Below are positions 24,046 to 36,907 of a stretch of DNA of 64,000 nucleotides, piece by piece. Location of the stretch: positions 19,510,098-19,574,097 of the forward strand of contig NC_044301.2 in the NCBI RefSeq assembly GCF_004027225.2, written 5' to 3'. The notes under the pieces are model-generated. The model saw only the letters and a list, made by a program, of their open reading frames with translations. It ran no database searches and was not told the origin of the DNA. The stretch comes from Strigops habroptila (lineage: Eukaryota > Chordata > Aves > Psittaciformes > Psittacidae). The translations under genes and the position numbers were made by a program. Every line of letters begins with the position of its first letter. Position 1 is the stretch's first letter.

Positions 24046-24937
24046 TGTCCTGGGTTCAGCTGTAACAGTTATTTTTCTTCTTTTTAGTAGCTGGTGCAGT
24101 GCTGTGTTTTCGACTTTAGCCTGAGAACAGTGCTGATAACACACCAGTGTTTTAGTTGTTGCTAAGTAATGCTTACTCTGATCAAGGACTTTTCAGTCTC
24201 TCACACTCTGCCAGTGAGGAGGGGCACAGGAAGCCGGGATGAAGCAGAGACAGGACACCTGACCCAATCTAGCCAAAGGGGTATTCCATACCGCAGCACA
24301 TCATGCCCAGTATAGAAACTGGGGGGAGTTACCCAGAAGGCCCAGATTGCTGCTCGGGTCGGGCTGGGTATCGATTGGTGGGTGGTGAGCAATTGTATTG
24401 TGCATCACTTATGTTTATTGGAGTTTTTTCCTTTTCCCCTTTTAGTTTTATATTCTCTCCCCTTGTTATTTCCCTTATCATTATTATTATTGGTGGTGGT
24501 GGTAGTATTTTTGTGATAGGACAAGGGGTAATGGGTTCAAACTTAACAGGGGAAGTTTAGGTTAGATATAAGGAAGAAGTTCTTTATTGTGAGGGTGGTG
24601 AGACACTGGAACAGATTGCCCAAGGAAGTTGTGAATGCTCCATCCCTGGCAGTGTTCAAGGTCAGGTTGGACAGAGCCTTGGGTGACATGATTTAGTGTG
24701 TGGTGTCCCTGCCTATGGCAGGGGGCTTGGAACTAGATGATCTTAAGGTTCTTTCCAGCCCTAACTGTTCAATGATTCTATGATTATCCTTTAGTTACTG
24801 GACTGTCCTTATCTCAACCCATGGGATTTACATTCTTTCCATTCTCCTCCACATCCCTCTGGGAGCAGGGGAAGAAGGGGGGGAGTAAGAAAGCAGCTGC
24901 ATGTTTCTGAGTTAATGGCTGGGCTTAAACCATGACA
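24046..24937 (+). mobile_element. 3' LTR of provirus E, split by a CR1
   Basis: Long-subtype LTR from TGTCCTGGG to AACCATGACA, extended to about 890 bp by a CR1 at 24514-24786 within the trinucleotide tract. Confidence 0.9.
24514..24786 (+). mobile_element. CR1 LINE 3' end nested in LTR
   Basis: 5'-truncated CR1 that begins at GGACAAGGGGTAATGGGTTC, codes for the last part of the ORF2 product, and ends in the avian CR1 tail (AATGATTCTATGATT). It is inserted in the LTR at 24046, so it moved after provirus E was in place. No clear target duplication is seen, as is usual for CR1. Confidence 0.92.
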
Positions 24938-26713
24938 CCCTTGACTTCCTTTACTTAACAGTAGTGTCTTACCATTGGTTTTCAGGTTTATCTTCAAGTA
25001 CCTGTATTAATTCATTGTTCTTTACACTTCCACATAATGATCTGATGTGGACTGCAAACATCCCAATTTTCAGGGAATAAATTTACCCTAATACTGTTAA
25101 CTATATACATTACAGAAGTGTTCACGTAATTTATTTTTTGTGTAAAGCTTTCACAGTAACATGTTCTCCACACATATCATCTTTGAAAAAGTTGCTGAGC
25201 AGGATCATTCCCCCAATGATCAAGGATGGCCTTGTTCCCTCTTCTTAGGTTAAAACCTTGTTACGTGTTTAGGTATTTAAACATGAATCACTACTGATGA
25301 GATGATTGCATACAGAAATGTTGTATTCTGCAGGTATACTGGATTCGTTGCACATATTCAGACCAGGACAGAAATATATCTGAGCATGTCTGGCATTTCC
25401 TGGGATGTATTATCTGGATACCTGGAAATCTTGATTGAATCTAGAGTAGAGGATGACCTTGCTTTTCTGTCTGAAAAAAAGTATACATGGGAAATTCCAG
25501 TTACGTGATAGCCTGTTTCATGAGGTCGACACCCTTTTGACAATCTAATTTCCCAGCCAAGAAATTAGCCTGTTTAATTTCAGACCTCTGTGCAAAACTG
25601 AATAGATGGACAGAATATACTCTTTCAAAAGCAGCACATAATGTCTCTGTCTGGTATGCTTTGACACTTACTGGATAGCATACCATATGTGGGTTGTTCA
25701 TATGGGGTTCATTGGTTATTTTTTTCCTGGAGCATAAACTACAGTTCAGTGTGATAGACATTAGCACTGGTACGAGTGTATTGGGGTAGTTACCCCAATG
25801 TAAAGCTTGTATATCCATGCTCTACAGATCGTTAGTCAGTGGATTGCAGTTCAGCATCAGTGCACTGACAGTGCACATGACATTACAAATTCCTCCAGAT
25901 CAGCTGCGAGCACACAGCAAGGTACCATCTTACAAGGGGTAGACTTGTGTGCAATGAGCCTTTTGCTTTGTATCCCAGATTGCGTTTCATCTTATCTGCT
26001 CACTTGCACTGTGTGCTGTAAGGTGCCAGTCCAGTTGCATAATGGTAGGCAGCTCACTTAAGATGTCACCTTTTAAAAAAACCATCGTACTCATTCATCT
26101 TGCTCTGCAGAATCCTCATTAGACTGAGAAATGTGTTCAAAAGCCACATACTCTTTCTTACAGTTGCCTCTGCTTGGTCAGCGGAGCCATGCTGGTGTTG
26201 AGCTGCTGGAGGCCAGTTTGTTAGGGGTTATGGTGTTTTGCGGGGAGCTGAGAAAGCACCTGGGGCCCCAGGGTGGTAATACCATAAGAACATCAAGGGA
26301 TGATTAACGATATGGAAGCATTAATAGTGAGAAGAGGATAAGATGAAACTGATGCAAAGAGCTGTGGGCTGTCTGACAGATGCACAGGCTGAAGATTGCA
26401 GTTAGATGATCTTTGTGAGGTTTTCCTCTTAAAAATTCCTTGAATGGTATTGATCCACTGAAGTGATTTGATGCCAGTACAGTGCTTTGCGTCATGTTAC
26501 TGGAGTGATTTTTATGTTGTGCTGAATATCCTAAAATGTGCACAAAAAGCTTTTTAGAATGTATTTCTGTCTGAATTGCACTCTTAAAGTAATTTAAAAA
26601 TATGTATTTGTATAACTTCATGCATAAACCTATATCACTGTAAATGTTTTTAATGTGGAAAAAGGCTTCAGTACAGAAATTGCAGTACTCTGTTAGGCTA
26701 AATGTTTATTTGT
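24938..26713. other. Unique non-coding DNA
   Basis: No gene recognised. Short open frames near 25300-25820 and 25807-26061 lack known motifs. Confidence 0.55.
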
Positions 26714-27538
26714 AATCATAGAATCATAGAATAGTTAGGGTTGGAAAGGACCTTAAGATCATCTAGCTCCAACCCCTCTGACATGAGCAGGGATGCCTCA
26801 CCCTAGACCATGTCGCCCAAGGCTCCGTCCAACCTGGCCTTGAACACTGCCAGGGATGGAGCATTTACCACTTGGGCAACCCATTCCAGTGCCTCACCAC
26901 CCTCACTGTAAAGAGCTTCTTCTTTATATCTAATCTAAACTTCCCTGTTTAAGTTTGAAGCCATTACCCCTTGTCCTACCACTACAGTCCCTAAGGAAGA
27001 GCCCTTCCCCAGCATCCTTATAGGCCCCCTTCAGATACTGGAAGGCTGCTATGAGGTCTCCATGCAGCCTTCTCTTCTCCGGGCTGAACAGCCCCAACTT
27101 TCTCAGCCTGTCTTCATACGGGAGGTGCTCCAGCCCTCTTATCATCCTTGTGGCCCTCCTCTGGACTTGCTCCAACAGCTCCATGACCTTCTTATGTTGA
27201 GGACACCAGAACTGTACACAGTTCTCCAAGTGAGGTCTCACGAGAGCAGAGTAGAGGGGCAGGATCAATTCCTTCGACCTGCTGGTGAAGCTTCTTTTGA
27301 TGCAGCCCAGGATACAGTTGGCTTTCTGGCCTGCAAGCGCACACTGAAGCTGGCTCATGTTCAGATTCTCACCAACGAACACCCCCAAGTCCTTCTCTGC
27401 AGGGCTGCTCTGAATCTCTTCTCTGCCCAACCTGTAGCTGTGCCTGGGATTGCCCCAGGTGTAGGACCTTGCACTTGGCTTGGTTGAACTTCATGAGGTT
27501 GGCACTGGCCCACCTCTCAAGTGTGTCAAGGACCCTCT
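26714..27538 (-). mobile_element. CR1 LINE, 5'-truncated, antisense
   Basis: Starts with the inverted tail AATCATAGAATCATAGAAT and reads, in antisense, the C-terminal part of the CR1 ORF2 protein. An open frame at 26930-27430 (-) contains the [15 protein letters not shown] and [16 protein letters not shown] blocks. The 5' end is lost, leaving only the region after the RT core. Confidence 0.93.
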
Positions 27539-27637
27539 TAATATTAAAACTTGGTTCTCCATTCTAGGAAGACACATATGATACAGAGAAATAAAACAAA
27601 AATGTATTTGTCATAGAGTATTTCTAATTAAGCTATG

Positions 27638-27799
27638 TTGTGAATGTTCCATCGCTGGCAGTGTTCAAGGCCAGGTTGGACAGAGCCTTGGGCGACATGG
27701 TCTAGGGTGAGGCGTCCCTGCCCATGTCAGAGGGGTTGGAGCTAGATGATCTTAAGGTCCTTTCCAACCCTAACTATTCTATGATTCTATGATTCTATG
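27638..27799 (+). mobile_element. CR1 LINE 3' fragment
   Basis: Sense CR1 end of about 160 bp, from GAATGTTCCATCGCTGGCAG to repeated GATTCTATG. It lies 100 bp beyond the truncated end of the antisense CR1. Confidence 0.9.
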
Positions 27800-28295
27800 T
27801 GGGCCTGTGACAGAAATGTGGATTTCCATTAAAAACAAACTTAAGAAGAAGCAAAACTGTTATATGAAAATTATTGATATGAGAGAACTTCATTTGTTCT
27901 GTATAAGTATTCACTTTTGTTTGGAGAGGGTTTTTTAGATCAAAATATCTTCTATAATCTTTTTGTCTCAAGATTTCACAATGCAGCTGAGTTGATAAAT
28001 TTCACTGTTAATGCATCTTGCATACACAGTATATAGGAACTAAAGATGAAAAAGTCTGAGTAGATATTTTACCCAGCCATTTGAAATTTCTGTAGTATAT
28101 CCTACATGCTATTCTCCTCTAACCTTGCCAGATTTTAGAAGATGAGCATAGTAATCTGGGATGTACTTTAGGATAAATTTCCTGTACAAAGCATTTAGAT
28201 GATGCTGAAGACAAAATTAAATGGTGCTCTGTTTATAAACAGTGCCAAGAACAATGTTAGGAGCCAGTGTGTAGCTAGAGTGCTAACTTTGGATG

Positions 28296-28350
28296 ATGGA
28301 ACTAGATGATCTTAAGGTCCTTTCCAACCCTAACTATTCTATGATTCTAT
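28296..28350 (+). mobile_element. CR1 LINE 3' tip
   Basis: About 55 bp of CR1 end (AACTAGATGATCTTAAGGTCC then ATTCTATGATTCTAT), an extremely short insertion. Confidence 0.88.
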
Positions 28351-28591
28351 ATGTGAAACTAAGCTCTTTTACATCTGCGATAACTCTAGATTTGAGGCTG
28401 TTTCACGTACCTCCTCACAGGCCTGGCTTGTTAGTCAGCTTGGGAAATTGCATTCTTATCAAAATTCCCCACGAAATTCAGTTGGGATAAAATACTAATC
28501 TCTTCTTGTCCTAAACAGTTCGTGTTACTAAAAAGTTGCTGTGTTTCAGCTCCTAAGGACTTGCATTGCATTAGGTTATTAGATTATTATT

Positions 28592-28921
28592 TGTGGCGTA
28601 TGAAAGGCACGGACTCAGAGCATCTTCATGCAGCGAATCACTTTATTGCCTATTGCTCTACCTTTTATACCAAGCTATTTTTAGCACATCATGTTTAGTT
28701 CCTGGTTTACGGTTTTGTTTTTTCCAACATTTTCTGTTGTTTCACAAGCAGTCCCAAAATAACCAGTTCCTTATCTTTCTGTTCTCCTGCTTCTGTCCAG
28801 CTGGGTTGCTCTGCTTAATCACACAGTGTACTTTGCTTCTTCTTTAACTCTTTCTTCTCCAGCCAAGCAGTTACTTCTCTTTGGCAATAATCAAATAGTT
28901 TCCATCCTCTCCCACATCTCC
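28592..28921 (-). mobile_element. 3' LTR of ERV-K-like provirus
   Basis: 330 bp with TGTGG...CCACA ends. On the - strand a TATAAAAG box lies at 28662-28669 and an AATAAA polyadenylation signal at 28642-28647, only some 15-20 bp apart, implying a very short R region. The AAGAAGGGGGAGA purine tract directly precedes the LTR (28922-28936). Confidence 0.88.
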
Positions 28922-28949
28922 CCCTTCTTTATTTATCTGCGAAAGGGCA

Positions 28950-29239
28950 AGGTTCGCATATAACTGTGTGACTATAATGTGATTCATACTTTGTTCGAGT
29001 GATCATTGAACACAAGAAAAAAGACAAGGAAGACATAAGGCAATCATTAATACAGCAATTAGAGCTATTAAAATAAACCCTGCAGTATTTTTGACCCACG
29101 GTCTAAAATTCCCGAGCCATGAAAACAGACCAAAAGCGTCCCACCCCTGATTTAGTTGCAAGTCTTTGTTTAAATCTTTCAATTTCTGGATACTCTTATG
29201 AATCGATTCTGAGTGGTCACTTAGATTCATGTAACACAT
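28950..29239 (-). pseudogene. env: env transmembrane subunit remnant
   Basis: A 78-codon frame (29003-29239) carries the end of a retroviral transmembrane envelope subunit. It has an NLSDHS block, a heptad-like helix (KSIQKLKDLNKDLQ), a Trp-rich membrane-proximal stretch (FSWLGNFRPW) and one hydrophobic membrane anchor (about residues 51-76) ending in Cys-rich CLPCLFSC. Upstream sequence continues the ectodomain for a few codons and is then interrupted. Surface subunit and fusion peptide are absent, so no working envelope can be made. Confidence 0.82.
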
Positions 29240-29240
29240 T

Positions 29241-29718
29241 CCATTAAAATCCTCTCACCCATGTTTAAATAACACAGACACAATCACGCTCTTGCTCAGC
29301 CTCCTCCATGCGCGTGTATCTGCTCATTAGTTTTATCTATATAATATATAAAAGTGAATTGATATATTTTAACACACTTATGTGCCAACATTAAAAAAAT
29401 GTGTTGAAAAACATTTTTAAATTCTATTTTCATAAACCATATTTAGCAGTATTTATTGTTAAAGGTTAGCTTTATATTTATCAATACATATAGTAGATTT
29501 TATCAATATAAATGCCAGCTTTAATGAGACACAAAGTGTATTTGTTCTAACAGACACACACAGACACACAGATGCACAGAGCTCTCTACATAGCTGTAGA
29601 TCCATATCGGTTTGAACTGGGTAATTACACTGTCATAGCATGTATTTAGCAGCATTTACTATGACTATTTTTTTTTTATACACACACACTATATTTGCTA
29701 TAATACACACCACACCCC
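29241..29718. other. AT-rich filler inside collapsed ERV-K provirus
   Basis: About 470 bp with no retroviral similarity that I can see, and short CA-rich stretches near 29553-29572 and 29681-29710. It sits where gag, pol and most of env should be. Confidence 0.6.
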
Positions 29719-29864
29719 ATATCTTTCTGTTCTCCTGCTCCTGTCCAGCTGGGTTGCTCTGCTTAATCACACAGTGTACTTTGCTGCTTCTTTAACTCTT
29801 TCTTCTCCAGCCAAGCAGTTACTTCTCTTTGGCAATAATCAAATAGTTTCCATCCTCTCCTACA
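29719..29864 (-). mobile_element. 5' LTR remnant of ERV-K-like provirus
   Basis: U3 part of the LTR only, a clear match to 28768-28921 with a few changes. It ends at TACA next to the ATTATT duplication. Confidence 0.87.
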
Positions 29865-29870
29865 ATTATT

Positions 29871-32128
29871 TGGTTTGCTAGTCAATATTTTCAGATGAAA
29901 AGCATTTGTTTGTGTCTTCTGCCTTGCCTCATCCAGTCTGAAATGATGAACTCTACAGTCTTTTCAAACTTGAGACTTCATGTTGGGTTACAAAGGAATG
30001 GGTACATATTTTAAACATGGATGATATGTTGGCTATAATTAAGGAAATAAGAGGAGGTTACACTCATTTGTGGTATATGGTATGTCACCTCCTGCTTTAC
30101 GAAAGATTGTGTATGCCTTGTCTTTTTAGCCTGAATTTTTTTCACAAAGTAAATTGGAGCTAGCAGATTAGGTGGTTGTTCCCTAATGACTTTAATATGT
30201 CTCCTGAGCAGAGTAGCTTTGCCCTATGTACCGTAATGAACATAGTGTAATTAACCATTGGAACATCTTGCCCCAGTAGGTTCTCTGTCACTTAAAGTCT
30301 TGATTTAAGCACTGTAATTTTCTTGAGAGACATATTCTAATGCATCTAAGATCTAGAGAGCTCAATAGAGGTGTTACTGAGTGAAAGTCTACATCCTTTT
30401 TCATCTAAGACCTCAGAATAAATAGTCAAAATGCTCTTTTTTAGCTTTAAAAAACACATGTATGGCTATATCAAGATGATATCTCATGGGCTAATCTGTT
30501 GCACTCAGATATCATGTCAGTGTTGTTTTTCTTTTAAAGGGTGCTGCAAAACAAGATACTGGATTCTTCACAAGCTAGTGATCAGAGGCTCCCATCAGGC
30601 CGTATCTCATCAGTTGTCTTCTAGGACTCCTGTTTCCGGTGGTCTCCATTGCTTCCTTTAAAATCATCTCTGCCTCTTCTTTCAGAGAGACGAGCTTTTC
30701 TGCGGATAAAAAATGCCTCTCTTGCTTCTGTGTAGCATATCTTAGACTTGGTAAAAGACATTCCATTTTTTATTACTCTTTACTTGCCATCTTGGCAAGA
30801 TCTGCATTTTCATGACTTGGCAAGCTATTTCCTGATCCTGAAGAATATTGCCTTTCTAGAGGCACACTGTGTAGGATCAGCTCGATACTTGGTCAGATTT
30901 GTCATCTTTCTAAATCTTCTCCTTTTACATGTGCAGAGTACTCTGGGGTGAGATACTCTGTGCAGCTGCATCATCAAAACAGAGCAGGTACCTGTGATGG
31001 CCTCTTTTAAAGATACCACTATGGGCAGAATTACTGGCACAGCATATGGTCTTGTTCCAGAGTTGTAGAGAAGTAGGTGTAGGTAAAGCTTTTAGTTCTC
31101 ACGAGAATAAATTTATCACTGAAACTGACTTTTTATTTGTATCACTGATTAACATCATATCTATGTACAAAATTCACTCCATAATACATAGTTAGAATTT
31201 AATAGTCTGCAAAATAAGTGATGACAGGAGCATACCTGAATGGATATATTGAGGTTAAATTGTGCCATGGGAGTGGCTGGAAATTATGGGTTATTTGAAA
31301 GCAAAGAAAATTATATTACAGGGAAGAAAGACTTGCAAGAAATTAATCAGTTGCCCATATAAAGTAGAGGTTTGTAATTTGTTTGTGGGGAACCCTGTGT
31401 AAAACAGGCTTGTGGGTTTTTGTTGTGGGTTTTTAGCATCCATTTTAGGGCATGTACACAAAATTTGAGATTGCTGGTCTTTTCTTTTTGTGATGCAAGT
31501 GAAGAATACTGTGCTCTGTCCTATTATTGTGTTTGAATTTGAACTGATGCCACCGTGGAAGCACTGTGGTTCTTTTTTGCATTCAGTGCTTGTGCAGTTA
31601 TGAAGCAGCCTGCAGGCTCTCTATTGTAGTTTGCTAGCGCAACACTTGGGGCCCAATTTTGAATGGTTTGTGCATTAAAGAGACATTTTCCTTATTTTTC
31701 TTAATGTTTAGTGTTGTTCCATGAGGCTATCTGTAAATTTTGTTTGTTTAGTTTAGTACTACTTTTTTAAAGAAAATGCTTTCAACCTCATAGTTGATAC
31801 TTATGTTTTGTGCTTGCGTCCAATCAGATCGTGTAGTATGTGTGTGCCTCTGTGTGATTCACAAAATAAATTACATATTATCATGTCTGTCTCTTGTTTT
31901 CTGGAATTTGACTAAGGCTTACAATTTCAAAGGTGAGGCTAGGCTTCTCTTTTGTGTTCAGAGAGGGCAACTAAACTATTGTGGCTGACATTGCAGTGGA
32001 AGACTTGTGAAGCTCGTCCTTTGTTTTAATGTTTAAGTGCCTCAGGAGTCACCCATAAAGGATATCTCAGTGGGGGAGTTGAGGTCTTGTGGACAGTTGG
32101 TGGAGGGGGCAGAGTAAAAATTCTGGAA
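29871..32128. other. Unique non-coding DNA up to the left arm
   Basis: No gene or transposon recognised. It ends at the left palindrome boundary. Confidence 0.55.
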
Positions 32129-32749
32129 AAATCTGCAGATATCCTTTCAGGATTTCCACTTTTGTTCCCTTTGGCTAAAATAAGTCTTTGAAAATGTTGC
32201 TGTGGAAGTGGGTAAATGAAAGAGAACTACATGGGGCTAAGGAATGATGATGTTCTTTTGGGAGTTCAAGGCATTTATACAGTTTGAGAAAGAGAGTAGG
32301 GAGCTCGGTATTTGATAAAATCTACTGGAGCCCTCTAATTTGTTGGAAATAAAAAAGAAAAATGGAAAAAAATTTAGGTCATTCCCCTGTTTAATTTGCT
32401 AGATTGGCACTAATTCTGCAGTTCATTTACTGTACTAGTTAATTTCAATATCCACTCTCCATTCTTGATTTCAACAGGGGAGAAGGTGGATGCTGAGGGC
32501 AAAAGGGTGCTGGATTGGAGGGGGTTTGAGTGCAGCTTCACAGCAAATTGCTCATACCCTTTTCACAGCTGTACCTGAATACAACTCACGTAATTTTTTT
32601 TTTTCTATGAGTTTTTTAATTGTGGAATTGTTTTGCCACTTTAGTGAAGCTTCACAGAAATAATTTTTCTGAGAAATTTTATAAAACTAGGTGGAGATCC
32701 TCAAACAGAAAAGCTAAACTTGCAGGCACTAACACGAATAATAAAAAGT

Positions 32750-33314
32750 TGTCCTGGGTTCAGCAGTAGCAGTCATTTTTTTCTCCTTCCTAGTAGCTGG
32801 TGCAGTGCTGTGTTTTCAACTTTAGCCTGAGAACAACGCTGATAACACCGATGTTTTTAGTTGTTGCTAAGTAATGTTTACTCTGACCAAGGACTTTCTC
32901 AGTCTCATGCTCTGCCAGGGAGGAGGGGAAGCTGGGAGGAAGCAGAGACAGGACACCTGACCCAAACTAGCCAAAGGGGTATTCCATACCACAGCACGTT
33001 GTGTCCAGTATGGAAACTGGGGGGAGTTACCCGGAAGGCCAGATCACTGCTCGGGTCGGGCTGGGTATCGGTCGGTAGGTGGTGAGCAATTGTATCCTCT
33101 CCCCTTGTTATTTCCCTTATCATTATTATTATTGGTGTTAGTAGTAGTGGTTTCATATTATACCTTAGTTACTGGACTGTTCTTATCTCAACCCGTGGGA
33201 GTTACATTCTTTTGATTCTCCTCCCCATCCCTCTGGGAGTGGGGGGAGGAAGAAGGGGGGAGTGAGCGAGTGGCTGCGTGGTTCTGAGTTACTGGCTGGG
33301 CTTAAACCACGACA
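32750..33314 (+). mobile_element. Solo ERV-L LTR in left arm
   Basis: Complete 565-bp short-subtype LTR flanked by the 5-bp duplication AAAGT (32745-32749 and 33315-33319). It is a solo LTR formed by LTR-LTR recombination. The same insertion with the same duplication is in the right arm. Confidence 0.95.
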
Positions 33315-36300
33315 AAAGTCTTTTCTGACAGGTTCTAATTTCAAAGCTACTGCTTGCTGCAAGTTTACTTAAATTTACAGCAGGGCAGAAAGCAGGTGCT
33401 CTAGAGATACTGTCAGCCTGTAACCCCTGTTTTTCATTCATACATTGTTCCCTTTGCAATATGAAATATGGTTTTGCTTAAAAATCTTTCCCTTACTCCA
33501 TAGCTAGCTTTTTAAGGAGGAATCACAAAACAACTCCCATTTCTGGTGTTGAGTTATTTTTAAAGGCATTGATTAAACTTCCCAAAACAGTTACACAAGT
33601 CACATTTCCTGCTGAAATATTAACAGAAGCTTCTGCTTCTGAAAGGCTGTCAGGATGAGCCCCCTAAAAATGCACCGTATATGTCTCCATGCAAGCAAAC
33701 AATGTGCAGAGGAGTGTTTCAATATTTTGAATAGACTTTTGAGCAAAAATTAGTTAAGTACCTCAGCTTTCTTCTGTGGGAACATTTGTTTTACACAATA
33801 GAATTCCCTCTAAAACAGTTGTCTCTTTTCAGAGAGGTTCATTTAATATTTGTCCATGGTACCACCAACTGCAGTGCTTGTTGAATGGTCAAGAAGGAAA
33901 AGAGCCTGTTCTAAGCAGATTACAATCTAAGGATGGACAGCTAGACAGATAATATAAATGAGAATGTATAACAAATGCAGAAGAAGAAAGGATTTGCTGG
34001 TGTGAGGGGGAGGAGAGACACTTCAGCATGGTGAAGTCATATTTTAATCACTCTGAGGAGTAACAACAGGTTGCATTACAGCAGGTCTTTTATTTAATGC
34101 TGGTGGATTTTATTTTTTTTTTGTTATGTGACTGCTATAAAATGTATTTTTATGTTTGTGCATATAGAACTGTGTACTTTCCATATAATATGTTGGTTGT
34201 CCTTTCATACTGAAAGAAGGTGGGTTTATTTCAAAACTGTAAATCTCACACCAGTCTAAAACCTGCCCAAATAGCATTTATAGCAGTGACTTGCTTGACA
34301 AGGGTTCTTCATGAAGGTGCAAATGTGCAGCAGTCTCCCCGCTGTACAGTTAAACTTTCTGTGCATAAATCATTTTAGTAGATTGGGCCAGTGGAGGATT
34401 GCTTATGGTGTATTGTGTGTGATTTAATATTATGCTATATGCAATGCTGGAACTTAATTCCAAATCCCCCAAGTAGTGTGACATGTACCAAAGAGTCCAG
34501 ACTTTTGGCACCTAGAAGGTTGGCAGTATCAATGTTAAAGTGCTTATGACTCCTTAAACAATTAAAAATCTTTAGTTTTTCATAAAAAATTTTGCAATAT
34601 TGACACTATAAATCGAGTGAACTGCTGACCCAGGACCAGACCTGCACTGCTGTTGAATTCAGACCCACTTACTTTCCTGGGGAAGGGGATGGGATGGTGT
34701 CAGTGTTTCCCCTTTCATTCAGTTTCTTTCCAGTAAAAGTGGTTGTAGACTTGTAGTAAACCAATTTATAAAGGACATGTTCTACACATACAGAGAACAA
34801 GAGCAACAAGAAAAAGTCAATGAAGATTTTGTTAAATTAAAATTCAGCAAAACGACATACTTGAAAATGAGTAATTCAGTTGTTTTGGGGTGTTTGTTTT
34901 TTGTTTGGTTTTTTTTTCTTTTAATCAACAGATTCATTCAAAGGAGAGTTGGCAATTTAAAATATTTATATTCTTAAGGAATCAGACTTGGAACTACACA
35001 ACTTCTCTGAGATTAAACCCATTTTGTGGTCTTAATTGAAGCCAGTACTGAAGTTGCTGAAAGATTTTCCTTTTTCTGTCCTCTCAGCACATGAGGTGAT
35101 TTTTCTGGGAGGTACCAGAACAGATGAATTTTAGTTGTCTGAGACATTGGACTTTATACATCTTTAATTACAAGAAACAAACTCTGTACTTTCAGTTTGT
35201 CATCTGAGTCTACATGAGAATTAGATTGAAACATTAAAAATGTGACCTTTTGGGCTGTGGCTGATGTAAATTTTTTGTAGTTACTCATGTTTTAAAATTT
35301 GCTGTGTGATTTACAATAGTCATAAATGGTTACAAAGAGGCTTATAAACAAATTTAAAATCCTTTCAACTCGTCATACAAAGGTGAATTGACTGTCAGCT
35401 TTAATAAGACAGACTACCTCCTGTTGTCTTAATAATGGCCTTGCTCCTGGGCTGGCTGAGTGCAAGGGCATCCGATTTCACTGCTGCTCTTCTGGATGAG
35501 CAGCAACCTGCCCCTGGGAGAAGTGGGTCCTGCTGGCAAGGTACGGAGGCACTGAGCAGGACGTGTTGGTAACGCTACTGGGGAGGCTTGACAGGAGGCA
35601 GCAATGCTTCATGTCCTGTGCAGCATCTCTCAGGGTAAGGTGCTCAGCAGCTGATTGATAGACTGTCCTTGTAAGAGCTGGTGTATCATTGCTAATCAGC
35701 ACCTCCCCGATAGAGCAACAAGGGTTAGATACCAATGGTCTGGTGTCATGTAGTGGTAAGTGGTATTTCTTGTTCTTTTTTTTTTTTTGTCCACTTTCCT
35801 GTTTTTTCTTAGGGCTCCCATGTCTTCAAATTAGCTGAATTAGAAACCATAACTTTAATGATTAATTTCTAGTGATTTTTTCCATTTACTTTGTGAGATA
35901 GAGAGTCTTAGAAAAGAGTCTAATTGACTTGCTGCTCTAATGTATTTTTCAACAAATCATCTTTTGAAAATAGTAGGCACAGGTCATTATTTCAAATCTT
36001 CCTTTTTTTAAGCATATCAAAATAAAACACCTGAAATGCTTCACTCAGCCAGGTGGAAAATATTGCACATTTCTGGATTCTAATTGAGCTGTTTAATACT
36101 CTAAGGATGGTATAGAGAAATGTGGAACTTGAGAAATAAGGTTAAGCTGCACTTAGGAAGAGTACTTCTTTAAAAGGGCACTTCTAAGAATCAAGCACAG
36201 TGATTCAGCAAAACCTCTCTGTTCCGTGTCTGTGTGTGTGAAAAATCAGGCTTGATTCCTGGATTTTTGTTGTTATGAAATAATATGTAACATGTTTTCA

Positions 36301-36907
36301 GCAATGCTTTTATATTGGTGTTATTTCCAGTAATGTTTCAGGCTTTATGAAATTGTTCTCCTTTGGAATATCAGATTTCTGTAGCACATGGCACATGCTA
36401 TATGACGTACATTGGAGGAGGAGGGAAGAAATCTTCGACCTAGTGCAGCAATTGTGTAGGCTGAGAGTTTTCATTGAGAAAATGCTTGTTTTAAACTCTG
36501 CACTACACACTTAAGGATGGCTTTGTGTGTAGCAGGTGCATATTTTGGGATATCTATTTTAAGAACAGCATTTGATTATCACATCCTCTTTTAGTCGCCT
36601 TTTTTCCTTCCTGCCAGATCAGGTGTTGTGCATCTGTGACGTGCCAGCAGAGTACCCTGTTGCATTGCAGGGAAACTGTCAGGTTAAAGCAGAGCTGCAT
36701 CTGATCCTGTGTGAGCTGTTTTCTTGCATTGAGGTGGCTTCCTTCTCCTTTTATAAATAGTTTGGTAGGACTTCCAATGTCTATTTCATCCTTCTATTGT
36801 AAGTATTTACTACAAATGTGACAAAATCCTGTGCAGGAATGTATTACAGGAAACAGAAAACTTCTATGGAAAAGTACAGCAAGCTTTGAAGTGCAGCAAT
36901 ATATGTA
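33315..36907. other. Unique sequence of the left arm
   Basis: No gene recognised. It has a T/G-rich tract at 34880-34925 and a GC-richer stretch at about 35440-35720, open for 85 codons on the - strand, with no recognisable domain. Confidence 0.55.

Larger units (their letters stand above)
21980..24937 (+). mobile_element. ERV-L-like provirus E, rearranged
   Basis: Bounded by LTR termini at 21980 and 24937, with flanks CCCTC and CCCTT, a 5-bp target duplication with one change. Inside, only the first roughly 95 bp of the 5' LTR remain. A gag piece lies in inverted orientation, followed by the protease end and RT in sense, then a direct junction from the end of RT to the 3' untranslated region, and a long-subtype 3' LTR that carries a CR1. 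RNase H and integrase are gone. Confidence 0.9.
28592..29864 (-). mobile_element. ERV-K-like (class II) provirus, collapsed
   Basis: Antisense provirus with a 6-bp target duplication ATTATT at 28586-28591 and 29865-29870, the size typical of class II ERVs. In its own direction it has a 5' LTR remnant (29719-29864), a 450-bp AT-rich segment of unclear origin, the end of env, a polypurine tract and a complete 330-bp 3' LTR. The 5' LTR has lost R and U5. Gag, pol and most of env are absent. Confidence 0.87.
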
